From Chromatiales bacterium 21-64-14 (GTDB lineage: Bacteria > Pseudomonadota > Gammaproteobacteria > 21-64-14): DNA of 64,000 nt. Under the pieces are notes generated by a model that saw nothing but the letters and a program-made list of their open reading frames with translations, was not told the DNA's origin and made no database searches. Each line of letters begins with the position of its first letter. The stretch's first letter is position 1. Location of the stretch: the NCBI GenBank assembly GCA_002255365.1, contig NCBI01000022.1:1-64000 (forward strand), in the 5' to 3' direction. Position numbers and translations under genes: made by a program. Positions 62,977 through 64,000 of this stretch are shown piece after piece.

Positions 62977-63050
62977 GGCTAGGTGGCAGAGTGGTCATGC
63001 AGCGGCCTGCAAAGCCGCGTACCTCGGTTCGATTCCGGGCCTAGCCTCCA
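62977..63050 (+). tRNA. tRNA-Cys (GCA)
   Basis: A 74-nt tRNA with acceptor GGCTAGG/CCTAGCC, encoded TCCA end, anticodon loop CTGCAAA (anticodon GCA) and GGTTCGATTCC T-arm. Located between tRNA-Gly and tRNA-Leu, as usual after pgsA. Confidence 0.97.
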
Positions 63051-63053
63051 CAC

Positions 63054-63070
63054 GTCCGGTGTTACCGGAC
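63054..63070 (+). other. Perfect hairpin between tRNA-Cys and tRNA-Leu
   Basis: GTCCGGT (63054-63060) and ACCGGAC (63064-63070) form a seven-pair stem with a three-base loop directly after tRNA-Cys. There is no T-run, so it is probably a processing signal in a tRNA-Cys-Leu transcript. TACAAT at 63089-63094 could be a separate tRNA-Leu -10, but no -35 matches at the right distance. Confidence 0.5.
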
Positions 63071-63111
63071 GCTCACCTCCCATTGCGGTACAATCGACCC
63101 GGCGCACGCGT

Positions 63112-63199
63112 GCCCGGGTGGCGGAACAGGTAGACGCAGCGGACTTAAAATCCGCTGGCCATTGCGGCCGTGCCGGTTCAAATCCGGCCCTGGGCACCA
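63112..63199 (+). tRNA. tRNA-Leu (UAA)
   Basis: An 88-nt class II tRNA with acceptor GCCCGGG/CCTGGGC (one G-T pair), encoded ACCA end, anticodon loop CTTAAAA (anticodon TAA), variable arm and GGTTCAAATCC T-arm. A weak stem ACTTAC/GTAAGT followed by a T-rich stretch near 63230 may end the transcript. Confidence 0.97.
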
Positions 63200-63474
63200 G
63201 CACTTACAGGCGTTATCGTAAGTTGATTGATTAAATTTTCTCGGCCTTCACCGGGCCCCTGTCTCCGTCCGACCGAGGCGTATAGTCGACGTCTTCGTAG
63301 GGTTGGCGGCAATCTGCGCCAAGACACCGGACTGGCGGAACGGTACGGCGCTGAAGACTTGCGATGGGCGGCGGTGCCGCGGATAATGCGCGGGAATTTC
63401 GCGTCCCGATAGGAGCTTATGGATGTCGGGCCGATTCCCATCCTAGCGACGACTGATCCAAGTCCCTGGACCCC

Positions 63475-64000
63475 ATGACCGACAATGCCTTCACGCGCCG
63501 CTTGAGTGGCCTGCGTTCCAGCGCCGGGTTTCTGACCCGCGCACTCACTTCCCGCTATAACCCGCTGCTGGCCCAGATGGTAGTCACGCGGCGCTGCAAC
63601 CTCAGCTGCGGCTACTGTAACGAATACGACGACTATTCCCCACCGGTCCCACTGGCGACGCTGCTGGCCCAGGTGGACCATCTCGCGAAGCTGAAAACCG
63701 CGGCAATCACCTGTACCGGGGGTGAGCCGCTGCTGCACCCCGATCTCGAGGCGGTCATTCACGCAATCCGCGCGCGCGGGATGATCGTCACCATGATCAC
63801 CAATGGGTTCCGGCTGAGCCGCAAACGCATCGAGCAGCTCAACGACGCGGGGCTACAGGGGATGCAGATCAGTATCGACAACCTGGAGCCGGACGAAGTG
63901 TCGATGAAGAGCCTGAAGTCCGTGGATCGCAAGCTTGAACTGCTGTCCCGGTACGCCAAGTTCAAGGTCAACGTGAATTCGGTCCTGGGCATCACGGACG
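63475..64000 (+). CDS. Radical SAM protein, cut by the right edge
   Basis: An open frame from ATG at 63475 reads to the window end without a stop (175 codons visible). It shows the radical SAM cluster motif VVTRRCNLSCGYCNEYDDYS (CxxxCxxC) and the SAM-binding CTGGEPLLHPDLE, then NGFRLSRKRIEQLNDAGL. The fold is of the MoaA/PqqE/HpnH-like type. The substrate cannot be told from this part. About 275 bases without a recognised gene precede it. Confidence 0.88.
   Translation, partial: MTDNAFTRRLSGLRSSAGFLTRALTSRYNPLLAQMVVTRRCNLSCGYCNEYDDYSPPVPLATLLAQVDHLAKLKTAAITCTGGEPLLHPDLEAVIHAIRARGMIVTMITNGFRLSRKRIEQLNDAGLQGMQISIDNLEPDEVSMKSLKSVDRKLELLSRYAKFKVNVNSVLGITD

Overview
The window is a GC-rich chromosomal segment of a gammaproteobacterium that oxidises sulfur. 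The main evidence is a complete reverse-type dissimilatory sulfite reductase (rDsr) cluster in the purple-sulfur-bacterium order dsrABEFHCMKLJOPNR, including the oxidiser markers dsrEFH, dsrL and dsrN. The flanking genes (ftsK-lolA-rarA-serS, uvrY-uvrC-pgsA-tRNA) are arranged as in Gammaproteobacteria such as Chromatiales-type lineages. No photosynthesis or carbon-fixation genes are present here, so phototroph versus chemolithotroph cannot be decided.

Layout. 0.1-7.6 kb: housekeeping genes (ftsK, lolA, rarA, fluC plus a DUF190 gene, serS, mobA). 7.9-19.4 kb: nitrate assimilation (nasT, nrtABD, nirBD, nasA, cysG). Its leader carries two NtrC-like boxes, a sigma-54 promoter, a two-hexaloop ANTAR RNA target and an overlapping terminator. 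19.6-25.1 kb: a small secreted protein, a MITE-like repeat, an ATM1-type ABC exporter, an AT island, a lone S24-domain protein and a NarX/NarL-like two-component pair. 25.4-39.9 kb (minus strand): the dsr operon, with a dihydrolipoamide-dehydrogenase-like flavoprotein after dsrR where dsrS would be expected, and three strong hairpins after dsrA, dsrB and dsrC.

40.5-53.4 kb is the most unusual part: an accessory island of mostly uncharacterised genes divergent from dsrA. It holds three different 2-oxoglutarate/Fe(II) oxygenases, a lone Cas6-like RNase-fold gene with no CRISPR array, a DsrC homologue lacking both redox cysteines, a TrpD-like transferase, a SelW-like thiol protein, a Sel1-repeat protein, the displaced dsrS, and two paralogous genes flanking a glutaredoxin. 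This is the best candidate for an undescribed system tied to sulfur oxidation. 53.5-64 kb: a BAX-inhibitor-like protein, tRNA-Ser with an integrase remnant and a glycosyltransferase, two UvrY-type regulators (one lacking the phospho-acceptor Asp), a thioredoxin-NHL protein, uvrC, pgsA, three more tRNAs and a partial radical SAM gene cut by the right edge.

How the parts fit. DsrEFH and DsrC relay sulfur to DsrAB, DsrMKJOP links DsrC to the membrane electron pool, DsrL supplies the reductase side, and DsrN makes the siroheme amide. CysG from the nitrate cluster makes siroheme, which both NirB and DsrAB need, and MobA makes the molybdenum cofactor nucleotide needed by NasA. Assignments come from reading motifs and gene order; no database search was run.
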